From: Ligilactobacillus animalis KCTC 3501 = DSM 20602
Lineage (GTDB): Bacteria; Bacillota; Bacilli; Lactobacillales; Lactobacillaceae
Reading direction: 5' to 3'
Length of the DNA: 64,000 bases
Assembly: GCF_001434535.1 (NCBI RefSeq)
Contig: NZ_AYYW01000037.1
Span: 60,804 to 124,803 of the forward strand
Shown here: positions 34,118-43,114 of the stretch, one piece after another
How positions within the stretch are numbered: position 1 is the first letter of the stretch
How the letters are laid out: each line of letters begins with the position of its first letter
Notes under the pieces: generated by a model
The model's input: only the letters and a program-made list of their open reading frames with translations
What the model was told of the DNA's origin: nothing
Database searches by the model: none
Position numbers and translations under genes: made by a program

Positions 34118-35017
34118 ATGTTATCGGTGGAACACTTAGCCAAAAACTTTGGCACCCTAAAAGCCGTACAAAATCTATCGTTTGAGATAAAAGACGGTGA
34201 GATCTTGGGGCTGGTGGGTCAAAATGGTTCAGGCAAGACGACGACTTTTCGGATGTTGTTGGGCCTGATGCAACCAACAGCGGGAAAAGTTCTCTGGAAT
34301 TGCGAAAAGATCGGTGAAAAGCAAAAAGATCTGATCGGCTATTTACCCGAAGAACGCGGTCTTTATCCTAAAGAAACGATCGAACAACAGGTCATGTACT
34401 TTGGCAAATTACGTGGGAAAGCACCACGTGAGATCAAAGAAAAGCTCGACTATTGGATGGATCATTTACAAGTTAAGGGTAAAAAGAATGATAGGATCAA
34501 ATCTTTATCCAAAGGCAATCAGCAAAAAGTCCAGTTGATCACTACTTTGATCCATGAGCCTAAATTAGTCATTTTAGACGAACCTTTTAGTGGACTAGAT
34601 CCTGTCAATGCTCAGATCATGCAGGATGCGATCATCGCTTTGCGCAAACAAGGCTCGTGTGTGATCTTTTCAAGTCATAACATGGCCAATGTGGAACAGA
34701 TCTGTGATCGCTTGGTGATGATCAAAGATGGACGACAAGTTTTGGCGGGCAAAGTCCAAGACATCAAAGATTCGTTTGGTAAGATCAAAGTCTTTTTAGA
34801 ATCACCCTTGACTACAGCTGAGGTTCAAGCTGTTCCAGGGGTAGTGGCTGTCAAAGAGCGCGGACGAAGGTTAGAGGTAACTCTATCTGACCCTGCAGCT
34901 GGGCGTGAATTGTTTGAACTGGCAACAAAGGATGGATATATTCCGACCTTTAGCCAAGAAACGTTGACGTTAGAGGAGATCTTCAAACTAAAGGCGGGTG
35001 AAAAAGATGAACTTTGA
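34118..35017 (+). CDS. ABC exporter ATP-binding protein, NatA/YhaQ-like
   Basis: 299 residues. Walker A GQNGSGKT, Q-loop YLPEERGLYPKETI, signature SKGNQQKVQ, Walker B LVILDEPFSGLDPVN and H-loop SSHNM are intact. The YLPEERGLY form and C-terminal domain (about 215-299) are typical of NatA/YhaQ-type exporters that extrude Na+ or other toxic solutes. The ATG at 34118 follows GAGGTAG. Its 3' end overlaps the permease gene by 11 bases. Confidence 0.88.
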   Translation: MLSVEHLAKNFGTLKAVQNLSFEIKDGEILGLVGQNGSGKTTTFRMLLGLMQPTAGKVLWNCEKIGEKQKDLIGYLPEERGLYPKETIEQQVMYFGKLRGKAPREIKEKLDYWMDHLQVKGKKNDRIKSLSKGNQQKVQLITTLIHEPKLVILDEPFSGLDPVNAQIMQDAIIALRKQGSCVIFSSHNMANVEQICDRLVMIKDGRQVLAGKVQDIKDSFGKIKVFLESPLTTAEVQAVPGVVAVKERGRRLEVTLSDPAAGRELFELATKDGYIPTFSQETLTLEEIFKLKAGEKDEL

Positions 35018-36266
35018 GAAATTATGGGTGATCGCAAGTGATGTATACCGTAAAACGGTCAAATCACCGAGCTTTTTGATCGGGGTCTTTATGCCATTTA
35101 TCGTAGTTTTGATCGGCTTTTTGATCGGTGCGATCATGAATAGAGGCCAAGAGACGACTACGATCGGGATCTATTCCGATCAACCAGTGTTAGCCAAGGC
35201 TTTAGCGCAACAAAAATTTCCCGATCTAAAGTTAAAACAAGTGGATTCAGTCAAGGAGGCCCAAAAACAGTTGCAAGCTGAAAAGCTAGACCATTATCTC
35301 GTCTTGACGCAAAAAGAAGGTAAGTTGACCAGCACTGTCTATGGCGAAAAAGTTCCCGGCAATACCACGATGGCTAATCTTCAACAGGGACTAAATGGCC
35401 TCCAGACGTCACTCAAAGCAGGTGAATACAAGTTGACCCCAGATCAAGTTGCTGAATTGATGCAACCAGCTAAGCTTGAAGGTAAGGAGATCTCCTTTAC
35501 TGATGATGGCAAGGTCAAGACGTCAAAGGATAGCTCAGGAGTCAAATTTGCCTTGAGTTATGCGGCTTGTATCTTCACGTTCTTTTTAGTTTTGACCTAT
35601 GCGAGTTTGATCGCCCAAGAGATCGCGGGTGAAAAAGGAATGCGCATCATGGAAGTCATCTTATCCAGTACGAACGCTAAGACTCATTTCTACGGAAAAT
35701 TATTAGGGGTGATCTTGGCTGCGTTGACTCAATTGGTGGCAACGGGGCTCTTGGTCGGAATTGCAGTCTTTATCATGCGTGATAACGATAGCCTAAATGA
35801 AATGTTAGATAATTTACATTTCACGGGGATCGAACCGAGTTTTATCGTCTTGTTGATCCTCTTTATCCTAGCAGGCTCCCTCTTTTATGCGGTCTTGGCT
35901 GCTCTGTGTGGTTCTTTGGTCAATCGGGCCGAAGATGCACCTAAAGCGATCATGCCAGTCACCTATCTGATGATGGCGGGTTACATGTTAGGCTTGGTCG
36001 TGGCGGCAAATGATCCAAGTAACTTTATCGTGATGATCTGTAGCTATATTCCATTTTTCTCCATGATCTTGATGCCGATCGTATTGGCCAACGGGACAGC
36101 TGGGCTCATGGGGGCAAGTATTTCCCTGGTTATTTTAGTCTTGAGCACCTTGGTCTTAGCTGCCTTTTCCGCTAGAATGTATCGAGTAAATGTATTGGTC
36201 TACAATCAAAAGGGGATCTGGGCTTCCTTACGCCAATCATTGACGATGCTCAGAAAAGATGTCTGA
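35007..36266 (+). CDS. ABC exporter permease, NatB/YhaP-like (ABC-2 type)
   Basis: 419 residues. One N-terminal membrane helix, a roughly 150-residue extracellular domain and then five or six C-terminal helices, the ABC-2 arrangement. IAGEKGMRIMEVILSSTNAKTHFYGKLLG is the conserved EKE(R/K)-type coupling block of NatB/YhaP. ATG 35007 is chosen for the ribosome site GGCGGGTGA; a GTG at 34998 lies within it. It forms one exporter with the preceding ATPase; the substrate cannot be told from sequence. Confidence 0.88.
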   Translation: MNFEKLWVIASDVYRKTVKSPSFLIGVFMPFIVVLIGFLIGAIMNRGQETTTIGIYSDQPVLAKALAQQKFPDLKLKQVDSVKEAQKQLQAEKLDHYLVLTQKEGKLTSTVYGEKVPGNTTMANLQQGLNGLQTSLKAGEYKLTPDQVAELMQPAKLEGKEISFTDDGKVKTSKDSSGVKFALSYAACIFTFFLVLTYASLIAQEIAGEKGMRIMEVILSSTNAKTHFYGKLLGVILAALTQLVATGLLVGIAVFIMRDNDSLNEMLDNLHFTGIEPSFIVLLILFILAGSLFYAVLAALCGSLVNRAEDAPKAIMPVTYLMMAGYMLGLVVAANDPSNFIVMICSYIPFFSMILMPIVLANGTAGLMGASISLVILVLSTLVLAAFSARMYRVNVLVYNQKGIWASLRQSLTMLRKDV

Positions 36267-36341
36267 TCGGCACTTCATCTCTTAATTTAAGTCGGATCTG
36301 CGTTATAATGGAGATGTATTTAAGTAAGGGAGATGAAAAAG

Positions 36342-36590
36342 ATGGAAAGAAGAAAGCCACGGCGAAATGAAGAGAAGAAGACCGAAATTTCAGCCAAAGG
36401 CAAGCCGTTTGTCCCTGGGACCCATGTCGAGTTTGTTTATCATCGCCACCATTATAAGGGGACCATCGAAAAGCAGTTGCGTAATTCGGCGATCATCATC
36501 TTTGACCCTGAATTTGAGAATACAGTTACGGCGATCGAGTTGAAACAAAAGATCGTGATCAGTTATTCAAAAATGCAGGTGATCAAATAG
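36342..36590 (+). CDS. Small DUF2187-like protein
   Basis: 82 residues. A basic N-terminus (MERRKPRRNEEKK) precedes a small beta domain, GTHVEFVYHRHHYKGTIEKQLRNSAIII, matching the G..V.F...G.V...NSVIV pattern of DUF2187 (YkvS-like) proteins. ATG 36342 is 9 bases after AGGGAG; an ATG at 36333 is too close to it. A TATAAT with a weak -35 (TTAATT, 16-base spacing) lies at 36282-36309. Function unknown; nucleic-acid binding is possible given the charge. Confidence 0.7.
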   Translation: MERRKPRRNEEKKTEISAKGKPFVPGTHVEFVYHRHHYKGTIEKQLRNSAIIIFDPEFENTVTAIELKQKIVISYSKMQVIK

Positions 36591-36615
36591 ATCGCCAAGT
36601 TAGGATAGTTTAGGA

Positions 36616-38004
36616 ATGTTTTATAGGTTAAAGAAAAAGATCAGGGCCAAGTATCGTGAAGCGACCCCGATCCAATTGTTAGTTGCATATTATGGCATCG
36701 CTACGATCATTACTTTTGGTCTACTGTGTTTACCGTGGATCAAGTTGCCTGATGCGCCAAAAACAACGCTGCTAGATAATTTGTTTATGGCGATCTCGAC
36801 GATCAGTGTGACCGGTCTGTCGACTTTTCCGATCGACCAAGTCTATAACGAGTATGGGGTCATCTTGCTAGAAGTACTGTTCCAAGTTGGGGGCTTTGGG
36901 GTCACGATGTTAGCCACAGTCGCGATGGTCTTGACTGGCCGACGCATTGGGTTACATCAACGCCAGCTGATCCAATTTGATATGAACCAACCGCGCTTGA
37001 GTGGGATGGTCAAATTAGTGACGTCGGTCTTTGGACTGATGATCATGGTCCAATTAGTCTTTGGATTGTTGTTTTCCCTGTATTTCACGTGGCGTCACGT
37101 CTATGATAGTTTTTCCGATGCCCTTTTTCACGGAATGTACATCTCGATCAGTGCGGTCACCAATGCTGGTTTTGATGTTACCGGGGATTCGATCGCCCCG
37201 TTTAGACAGGATTATGGTTTCTTATTGATCATTATGGTCTTAGTTATCATCGGAAGTATCGGTTACCCAGTTTTGACTGAGATCGAGGCTTGGTTCTTCT
37301 ACAAGCTGCGTTACCGTGGACTACGCAAGTTTAGATTTTCCCTGTTCTGTAAATTAGCGGTCTTTTTTGCAGCGATCTTTACAGTTGTAGGAACGATCTT
37401 GCTGTATCTATCGGAAAATGGTGGTCTGCATTTGCGGGCTGATAGTCTGCATAATTTTATGTCAGCCATGTTTTACAGTGTCTCCTCGCGTAATGCAGGA
37501 CTTCAGATCAACAGCATGAATGATTTTAACCACACGACCTTACTTTTACTGGCACTGTTGATGTTCATCGGGGCTAGCCCAAGTTCTGTCGGTGGTGGGG
37601 TGCGGACCACGACGATCGGGATCTTTATCCTGTATCTGTATTCATTCATTCGTGGGCGCAACAACATCAATATCTTCAATCGGCGGATCAGTCGCGAAGA
37701 TATCCAAAAAGCGATCGTGGTCGTGAGTTTATCGACATTGTTGTGTATTTCAGCGGTCTTTATCCTCTCAGCTACAGAGGACGCTCCTTTATTGTCATTA
37801 GTCTTTGAAGTGGCTTCGGCTTTTGGGACGACCGGGCTATCGCTGGGGATCACGGATAGATTGTCGACTGTCGGCAAGATCGTGATCATGGTCTTGATGT
37901 TCGTCGGTCGGATCGGAATGTTGTACACCCTGATGTTCTTTATCAGAAAACGCGACCGTGATCTGAGTTATAAGATGCCAACTGAGAAAATTATTATCGG
38001 TTAG
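36616..38004 (+). CDS. ktrB: Ktr/Trk potassium uptake system membrane subunit, KtrB-like
   Basis: 462 residues with four M1-P-M2 repeats. The selectivity-filter sequences are STISVTGLST, SAVTNAGFDV, SSRNAGLQIN and SAFGTTGLSLG, each with the conserved Gly. Blocks QVGGFGVTMLA, GASPSSVGGGVRTTTIGIF and VMFVGRIGMLY are those of KtrB. It imports K+ with Na+ coupling and normally needs a KtrA ring, which is not encoded beside it. The ribosome site is weak. It sits 25 bases after the DUF2187-like gene and ends with a strong terminator. Confidence 0.92.
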   Translation: MFYRLKKKIRAKYREATPIQLLVAYYGIATIITFGLLCLPWIKLPDAPKTTLLDNLFMAISTISVTGLSTFPIDQVYNEYGVILLEVLFQVGGFGVTMLATVAMVLTGRRIGLHQRQLIQFDMNQPRLSGMVKLVTSVFGLMIMVQLVFGLLFSLYFTWRHVYDSFSDALFHGMYISISAVTNAGFDVTGDSIAPFRQDYGFLLIIMVLVIIGSIGYPVLTEIEAWFFYKLRYRGLRKFRFSLFCKLAVFFAAIFTVVGTILLYLSENGGLHLRADSLHNFMSAMFYSVSSRNAGLQINSMNDFNHTTLLLLALLMFIGASPSSVGGGVRTTTIGIFILYLYSFIRGRNNINIFNRRISREDIQKAIVVVSLSTLLCISAVFILSATEDAPLLSLVFEVASAFGTTGLSLGITDRLSTVGKIVIMVLMFVGRIGMLYTLMFFIRKRDRDLSYKMPTEKIIIG

Positions 38005-38008
38005 TGTG

Positions 38009-38046
38009 AAAGGCACACCCCAGAATTGATAGGGGGTGCCTTTTTT
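38009..38046 (+). terminator. Terminator of ktrB
   Basis: AAAGGCACaCCCC pairs with GGGGGTGCCTTTTTT around a loop of about 10 bases. Confidence 0.9.
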
Positions 38047-38087
38047 ACATACAAAAAATTAACTCTAAAAGTGACTTAGCCACGGTT

Positions 38088-38115
38088 TTTGTCATTAACA
38101 ATAATGTGTTATAAT
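38088..38115 (+). promoter_or_regulatory. Promoter of azlCD
   Basis: TTTGTC (38088-38093), a 16-base spacer, TATAAT (38110-38115). A leader of about 95 bases precedes the azlC start codon. Confidence 0.6.
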
Positions 38116-38146
38116 CAAAATTACAGGGAGTTTTTTATCTATATAC

Positions 38147-38194
38147 ATGGAGTGTTTTTGGCACTCCATACTCTTTTGGTGGCTTTGGTCACTA
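38147..38194 (+). other. Two-hairpin leader before azlC, possible cis-regulatory RNA
   Basis: Hairpin A: ATGGAGTG pairs with CACTCCAT (38147-38169) around a T-rich loop. Hairpin B: TGGTGGC pairs with GTCACTA (38177-38194) through two G-U pairs and a TTTG loop. No known riboswitch or T-box signature (no GGNACCGCG) is seen, and neither hairpin has a U-run. Confidence 0.35.
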
Positions 38195-38216
38195 AATTTC
38201 ACTGGAGGCAATTGAA

Positions 38217-38984
38217 TTGGAAAATGTAAAACCACGTTGGCGTGAGGTCTTGGATATCTCAATGCCACTATGCTTGAGTTACATTCCGATCGGGTTAGCG
38301 TGTGGTATCTTGCTACATGCTGCTGGATTTAGCTGGATCTTAACAACGTTGGTCTCGTTGTTGGTCTTTTCTGGTGGGGCGCAGTTTATGATCGCCTCAA
38401 TGTTGGTGGCAAATGCCCCAATGCATACGATCTTGATCATGTTATTCTTTCTCGAATTACGCTATGCCTTACTTGGTTCGAGTTTATCGCAATATATGCG
38501 GGGGACGAGCAAAAAATTTCTCTATCTTTTTGCAGCTTCGTTAAATGATGAGAACTATGCTGTCAACTACTTGAAATTTGCGACAGATAAGGGTTGGACA
38601 CCTAAAGATGCACTTATGGTCGAACATTATTCATTACTTTTCTGGACAGGTGCTAACTTAGTCGGTAGTTTGATCGGTAATATGATCAAGATCAATTTGG
38701 ATATCGTTGATTTTGCATTGACGGCGCTCTTCTTATATATGATCGTCATGCAGATCAAGAATGTTTTAACGATCTTTATCAGTCTTTTGTCAGCCGTTTT
38801 GGCGATCATCGCAATGGTCTTGATCAAGAGTACGATGGGACTTGTGGTGGCAACGTTGCTCGCTTCATTGGTCGGCTTTATGGTCGAAGATTATTTAGTC
38901 AAGCACGGGCATGCAAAAGGCTTCTTACTCAAGAAGATCAAGCCTAAAGCAAGTCGCAAAGTCATCAGCAAGTCAGGAGAATAG
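38217..38984 (+). CDS. azlC: Branched-chain amino acid exporter large subunit AzlC
   Basis: 255 residues, about seven or eight membrane segments. IPIGLACGILLHAAGFSW, SLLVFSGGAQFMIASMLV and FFLELRYALLGSSLSQYM are the conserved AzlC blocks; the last carries the family's LN.R-like motif as ELRYALLGSSL. It works with AzlD to export branched-chain amino acids or their analogues. The start is TTG 38217 with TGGAGG 9 bases upstream. azlD begins 2 bases after its stop. Confidence 0.9.
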   Translation: MENVKPRWREVLDISMPLCLSYIPIGLACGILLHAAGFSWILTTLVSLLVFSGGAQFMIASMLVANAPMHTILIMLFFLELRYALLGSSLSQYMRGTSKKFLYLFAASLNDENYAVNYLKFATDKGWTPKDALMVEHYSLLFWTGANLVGSLIGNMIKINLDIVDFALTALFLYMIVMQIKNVLTIFISLLSAVLAIIAMVLIKSTMGLVVATLLASLVGFMVEDYLVKHGHAKGFLLKKIKPKASRKVISKSGE

Positions 38985-38986
38985 TT

Positions 38987-39328
38987 ATGCATATGTCGAG
39001 TATGGATCATTTGATTTTAGTTCTATTATCAATGGTGGTGGCATTTTTGCCCCGTTTCATTCCGTTGCGTATCTTCTCTACCCGTGAGATCCCCCAATGG
39101 TTCAATGAGTGGATGAAATATGTGCCGGTATCCTTATTTACGGCTTTGGTCGTTAAAGATATTTTTATCAATACAAAGGATTACTCTTTTATTGGCTTAG
39201 GCTATCTAGCCAAGATCTTTGCAGCTGTTATCGTGATCGGGGTCGCTTACCGCTCACGCTCAATGGGCCTTTCAGTCGTTTTTGGTTTGATCGCAGTTGC
39301 ATTATTAGCGTTAGTCTTACCAGTATAA
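38987..39328 (+). CDS. azlD: Branched-chain amino acid exporter small subunit AzlD
   Basis: 113 residues, four membrane segments. FLPRFIPLRIFSTREIPQWFNEWMKYVPVSLFTALVVKDIF is the AzlD family core. The ribosome site AGGAGA is inside the end of azlC. The start could be ATG 38987 or ATG 38993. A weak hairpin plus T7 (39344-39373) follows. Confidence 0.88.
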   Translation: MHMSSMDHLILVLLSMVVAFLPRFIPLRIFSTREIPQWFNEWMKYVPVSLFTALVVKDIFINTKDYSFIGLGYLAKIFAAVIVIGVAYRSRSMGLSVVFGLIAVALLALVLPV

Positions 39329-39384
39329 TTACGAAAGTTTAGACTGTTGCCAAAGGGTGATGGTCTTTTTTTGAGGTGAATAAG

Positions 39385-40200
39385 ATGAAATACTTTACAA
39401 AGAAAATGATAACGCCCCTATCAACGACGGCGGAATTGACGGGGTATGTTCCCGATAATTCACCTGAGATCGACCTTAAACGTAAGCGTCCGGCTGTTAT
39501 CATCTGTCCAGGGGGAGCTTATCGGATGACAAGTGATCGTGAAGCCGAAGCAGTAGCATTCAAATTTTTAGGGATGGATCTAGCGGCCTTTGTTTTACGG
39601 TATAGCTGTGCACCAGCGCGTTATCCCGTGGCCTTGCTCGAACTAGCCGAAAGTGTCCGCTATGTGCGTGCGCATGCTAAAGAATTTGCTCTTGATCCGA
39701 ATAAGATCATTATTTTGGGAATGTCTGCTGGAGGGCATTTAGCGGCGAGTTTGGGGACTTTATGGACCGATGAGCTGTTTAACGATCACGGTTATGCAAA
39801 AGAGATGATCAAGCCTAATGGGATGATCTTGTGTTACCCTGTGATCACAGCGGGAGAATTTAGCCATAGCGGTTCATTTGATAACTTAGTTGGTAAAGAT
39901 CCAAAGCTGCGCGAATTCTTGTCCTTAGAAAAACGCGTCACCGCCGCTACGCCACCAACATTTATCTGGCATACGGTTGCTGATCAAAGCGTTCCAGTCG
40001 AAAATAGTTTGTTATTTGCGCAAGCTTTGCGTAAACATGGTATTGATTTTGAAATGCATCTCTATCCATATGGGCGACACGGGCTTAGTCTGGGGACCAA
40101 ACAAACTGCTAAAAAGGCTAACTATATCGAACCAGCCGTTCAAAGTTGGATCAGTTTAGTTGAAACTTGGTTAGTAGGGGGCAACTTCCAGCCAAAATAG
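39385..40200 (+). CDS. Alpha/beta hydrolase, esterase/lipase type
   Basis: 271 residues, cytoplasmic. The oxyanion-hole segment is VIICPGGAYRMTSDREAE, the nucleophile motif GMSAGGH, an Asp in WHTVADQSVPVENS and a His in YPYGRHGLSLG. This is the BD-FAE/acetyl-xylan-esterase-like group (GGAY plus GxSAGGH). The start ATG 39385 follows GAGGTGA; the earlier GTG lies inside that site. The substrate, perhaps acetylated sugars, is inferred. Confidence 0.85.
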   Translation: MKYFTKKMITPLSTTAELTGYVPDNSPEIDLKRKRPAVIICPGGAYRMTSDREAEAVAFKFLGMDLAAFVLRYSCAPARYPVALLELAESVRYVRAHAKEFALDPNKIIILGMSAGGHLAASLGTLWTDELFNDHGYAKEMIKPNGMILCYPVITAGEFSHSGSFDNLVGKDPKLREFLSLEKRVTAATPPTFIWHTVADQSVPVENSLLFAQALRKHGIDFEMHLYPYGRHGLSLGTKQTAKKANYIEPAVQSWISLVETWLVGGNFQPK

Positions 40201-40239
40201 CCGATAAATGCTATAATGAACGGGATAGGGGGCGAAATG

Positions 40240-41028
40240 ATGAAAAGATGGCTATGGTGGACGGTGATCGGACTTTTCTTAGCATTCATCTTTGTGGGTT
40301 ACGGTGTGACAAAAAGAGTCGAGACCGCTAAAAGTTATCGATCGGCTCTAGAATTGGGCCAAGCCTATGTTAATGATGGTAATTATGTTGCAGCTAAGAT
40401 CTCTTTTCAAGATGCGTTGAAGAAAAAGCCAAGTGATGAAACAGCTAAGCTTTATCTTGAGCAGACAAAATGCTATGAACAAGGACTTGATCAGATAGAA
40501 AATAAGCAATATAGCAAGGCACGGACTAAATTCCAGCAAGTTGCTTCTGAGAATTCGGGTCTAAGTATTTTGGTCAAGCGAGCTTCTGAAAAGCAGATGG
40601 AGCTTAAAGAAGTGATCGCTCAATCAAAGAATTTTGAACAGATCTATGCTAGAGCTGATTCATTAGCTAAAAACTACGAATATACGTCATCCAATACCCA
40701 ACTTGCAGTGATCTTAGGTTACGGTAATATCAAGGATAATTACTATGATGATATTCGCCAAAAAGCCCAAGCATTGAAACGCTCAAATGATGCAGAATTG
40801 CGGGCGTTAGGTTATAATGTCCAACCACCCGTGGAAGATGAGTTGAGTGCTGCTGAACTAGCTCAACAAAATAACATTTCAAAAGCACAACTCGAGCAGG
40901 CAAAAGTAGAACTCCAAAAAAATGGAGTCAATGTCACTGATCTAGATGATAAGCAAGTCATCAAAGTCATTTTGCAGGCGCGTAATGAACAAAAATCAAT
41001 TTCTGAACTCACTGAAGAGTATAAGTAA
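40240..41028 (+). CDS. Membrane-anchored TPR-like protein, function unknown
   Basis: 262 residues. One N-terminal membrane helix (about 4-22) is followed by two helix-turn-helix units, ALELGQAYVNDGNYVAAKISFQDALKKKPSD and GLDQIENKQYSKARTKFQQVASENS, that fit the tetratricopeptide pattern (A8, G/A20, A/P27). The C-terminal part is rich in Gln/Lys/Glu helices. AGGGGGC precedes two adjacent ATG codons (40237 and 40240); 40240 has the better spacing. A TATAAT (40213-40218) overlaps the region just upstream. Likely faces outward as a protein-interaction scaffold; this is inferred. Confidence 0.7.
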   Translation: MKRWLWWTVIGLFLAFIFVGYGVTKRVETAKSYRSALELGQAYVNDGNYVAAKISFQDALKKKPSDETAKLYLEQTKCYEQGLDQIENKQYSKARTKFQQVASENSGLSILVKRASEKQMELKEVIAQSKNFEQIYARADSLAKNYEYTSSNTQLAVILGYGNIKDNYYDDIRQKAQALKRSNDAELRALGYNVQPPVEDELSAAELAQQNNISKAQLEQAKVELQKNGVNVTDLDDKQVIKVILQARNEQKSISELTEEYK

Positions 41029-41054
41029 GGATCGTCACAGGGCGGTCCTTTTTT
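41027..41054 (+). terminator. Terminator of the TPR-like gene
   Basis: AAGGATCGTC pairs with GGCGGTCCTT around a short loop, followed by TTTT. Confidence 0.8.
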
Positions 41055-41175
41055 GTATGCTGATCTCAAGGGCATATTGATTGTTATTGATCTAGTCTTG
41101 TGCTATAACAAAATTAGTTAAAATATTTTTTGTAACTCTATTTTTAATTCAGTATATACTTTTTATGTATATGAG

Positions 41176-41205
41176 TTGACTAATGAGGAAAAAAGAATAT
41201 ATACT
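41176..41205 (+). promoter_or_regulatory. Promoter of the beta-glucoside PTS operon
   Basis: TTGACT (41176-41181), an 18-base spacer, TATACT (41200-41205). Two cre-like sites lie downstream of it. Confidence 0.6.
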
Positions 41206-41220
41206 AAGTGTGTAAAAATG

Positions 41221-41236
41221 ATTAAGCGGTTACAAA
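41221..41236 (+). promoter_or_regulatory. cre-like operator 1
   Basis: ATTAAGCGGTTACAAA shares the core AAGCGGTTA with the site at 41279-41294 and fits the CcpA/LacI-family consensus TGWAANCGNTNWCA loosely. Lying just after the transcription start, it would act as a roadblock. Confidence 0.5.
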
Positions 41237-41278
41237 AATGTATTTTGCATTTTGGGCGCCCATAATGTGCGTACGCTT

Positions 41279-41294
41279 TTGTAAGCGGTTAAAT
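41279..41294 (+). promoter_or_regulatory. cre-like operator 2
   Basis: TTGTAAGCGGTTAAAT contains TGTAAGCGGTTAAA, 12 of 14 positions of the cre consensus. The pair of AAGCGGTTA sites 58-59 bases apart could bind CcpA or a LacI-type local repressor; no local regulator gene is in this operon. Confidence 0.55.
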
Positions 41295-41324
41295 ATAAAC
41301 TAAAAGAATATGGAGATGAAACAA

Positions 41325-42758
41325 ATGGCAGAACAAAAGCAAAGCTCATTTGGGGCGTTCATCAATGCTAAGATATTACCTCCGATCATGAAATTTGTGA
41401 ATACGAAGGCGATCGTAGCATTAAAAGACGGTATGGTCTATGCCTTACCATTTATCATTATCGGATCGATCTTCTTGATCTTGAACTCCTTCCCGATCCC
41501 TGCGGTACAAGAATGGTTCAAAGATATTGGCTGGTCAGTCTTCTTTAATCAAGCATATCAAACAACATTTGCCATTATTTCGATTTGGACGGTAATTGGG
41601 ATCGCCTATGTGTATGCCAGAAATGAAAAACAAGAAGCTCTACCTTGTGGCCTAACAGCCCTATCAGTTTTCTTGTTACTACAAAATTTAGTCGTCAACA
41701 GTCCTTTAGTTTCAGCAATGGGTAAAGATGGTGCCGGGATCACAGATGCTGCCGGCAAGGTCGTTTATACCGGGACACAAGTTGCTGAACAGATCGATAA
41801 GTTACCACAAGTCATCCAAAATTATTTGACCTCACCTGTAACGGGTGCGATCAACATGACTTGGTTAGGTGGACAAGGGATGATCGCAGCGATCATTGTT
41901 GGTCTCTTAGTCGGTTGGAGTTATACAGCGATGGCTAAAGCTGGTTGGAAGATCACCTTGCCAGAACAAGTACCAGCTAACGTAGCTAACCAATTCTCAG
42001 CAATGATCCCATCTGGTGTGATCATTACAGTTTCGATGTTGATCTACGCTTTCTTTGCTAAAGTATTCAACACCGATATGTTGCAATGGATCTACGATGT
42101 TTTACAAGCTCCTTTGCAAGGGCTTTCTGACTCGCTCGGTGGTGCTTTGATCTTAGCCTTCATGGTCGTGTTCTTCTGGTTCTTTGGGGTCCACGGGGGC
42201 TTGATCATGGGTGGTATCGGTGGTGCCTTCTTACTACCAAATACCGCTGATAACGCTGCTTTACTCGCTAAGGGCGAATTGACCATGCAAAATGGTGCTC
42301 ACATCGTAACAAACGAATTTTACAACAACTTCATCAATTTGACTGGTTCAGGGATCACGATCGGGTTGCTTGTCTTTACTTTGACAGCAGCCAAATCAGT
42401 CCAATTCAAGTCATTAGGTAAAGTTGAAGCTGTACCAGGTATCTTTAACATCAACGAACCATTTCTATTTGGGATCCCGTTGGTCATGAATCCGTGGTTA
42501 GCGATTCCGTTCTTCATGACACCAGTTGTTGTTGCACTTTCGACTTACTTGGTGATCTACTTTGGCTTAGTTCCACCAACTGGAGCTGCCGCACCATGGA
42601 CGACACCGCCGATCATTTCAGGTTTCTTGATCGGGGGCTGGAAGATGGCATTATGGCAAGCGATCGTCTTACTGATCTCAGTTGGGATGTATTGGCCATT
42701 TGCTAAGAAGTACGATAAATATCTCTGCCAACAAGAAGCAGCAAATGAAACAAAATAA
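41325..42758 (+). CDS. celB: PTS cellobiose/lactose-type EIIC permease
   Basis: 477 residues, about ten membrane segments. The substrate-binding residues of this fold are intact: His290 in FFGVHGG and Glu378 in FNINEPF; PWTTPPIISGFLIGGW is the family signature. It imports and phosphorylates a disaccharide, probably cellobiose or another beta-glucoside given the GH1 gene in the operon. ATG 41325 lies 9 bases after GGAG. It is the first of five co-directional genes (EIIC-EIIB-EIIA-kinase-glucosidase). Confidence 0.92.
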   Translation: MAEQKQSSFGAFINAKILPPIMKFVNTKAIVALKDGMVYALPFIIIGSIFLILNSFPIPAVQEWFKDIGWSVFFNQAYQTTFAIISIWTVIGIAYVYARNEKQEALPCGLTALSVFLLLQNLVVNSPLVSAMGKDGAGITDAAGKVVYTGTQVAEQIDKLPQVIQNYLTSPVTGAINMTWLGGQGMIAAIIVGLLVGWSYTAMAKAGWKITLPEQVPANVANQFSAMIPSGVIITVSMLIYAFFAKVFNTDMLQWIYDVLQAPLQGLSDSLGGALILAFMVVFFWFFGVHGGLIMGGIGGAFLLPNTADNAALLAKGELTMQNGAHIVTNEFYNNFINLTGSGITIGLLVFTLTAAKSVQFKSLGKVEAVPGIFNINEPFLFGIPLVMNPWLAIPFFMTPVVVALSTYLVIYFGLVPPTGAAAPWTTPPIISGFLIGGWKMALWQAIVLLISVGMYWPFAKKYDKYLCQQEAANETK

Positions 42759-42783
42759 TTATTTAGGAAAAGGATGAATCACA

Positions 42784-43101
42784 ATGGCTGAAAAAATTAT
42801 TATGTTAGCCTGCTCAGCAGGTATGTCAACTTCAATGTTAGTTGCAAAAATGCAAGAAGAAGCAAAGAACCGTGGAAAAGACTATGAGATCTTTGCTAAA
42901 TCAGTGGCTGATATCGATCATCAATTTGAAACAGAAAAGCCCGATGTGTTGATGTTAGGACCACAAGTGGCATATATGAAAGCTGATGTCCAAAAGAAAT
43001 GTGATGATGCTGGAGTGCCAATGGAAGTTATCAACATGATAGATTATGGCATGATGAACGGTAAAAATGTGCTTGATGAAGCTGAAAAAATCATGGGATA
43101 G
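42784..43101 (+). CDS. celA: PTS lactose/cellobiose EIIB
   Basis: 105 residues. The phospho-acceptor Cys10 is in MLACSAGMSTSMLV, the exact P-loop of this EIIB family. It accepts phosphate from EIIA and passes it to the sugar on EIIC. The ATG at 42784 follows AAAGGATGA. It lies 25 bases after EIIC and 13 before EIIA. Confidence 0.95.
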   Translation: MAEKIIMLACSAGMSTSMLVAKMQEEAKNRGKDYEIFAKSVADIDHQFETEKPDVLMLGPQVAYMKADVQKKCDDAGVPMEVINMIDYGMMNGKNVLDEAEKIMG

Positions 43102-43114
43102 AGGATAGAACAAG

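Noticed and set aside
38116..38216. T-box before azlC
   Set aside because: No GGNACCGCG sequence and no terminator; only two unassigned hairpins.
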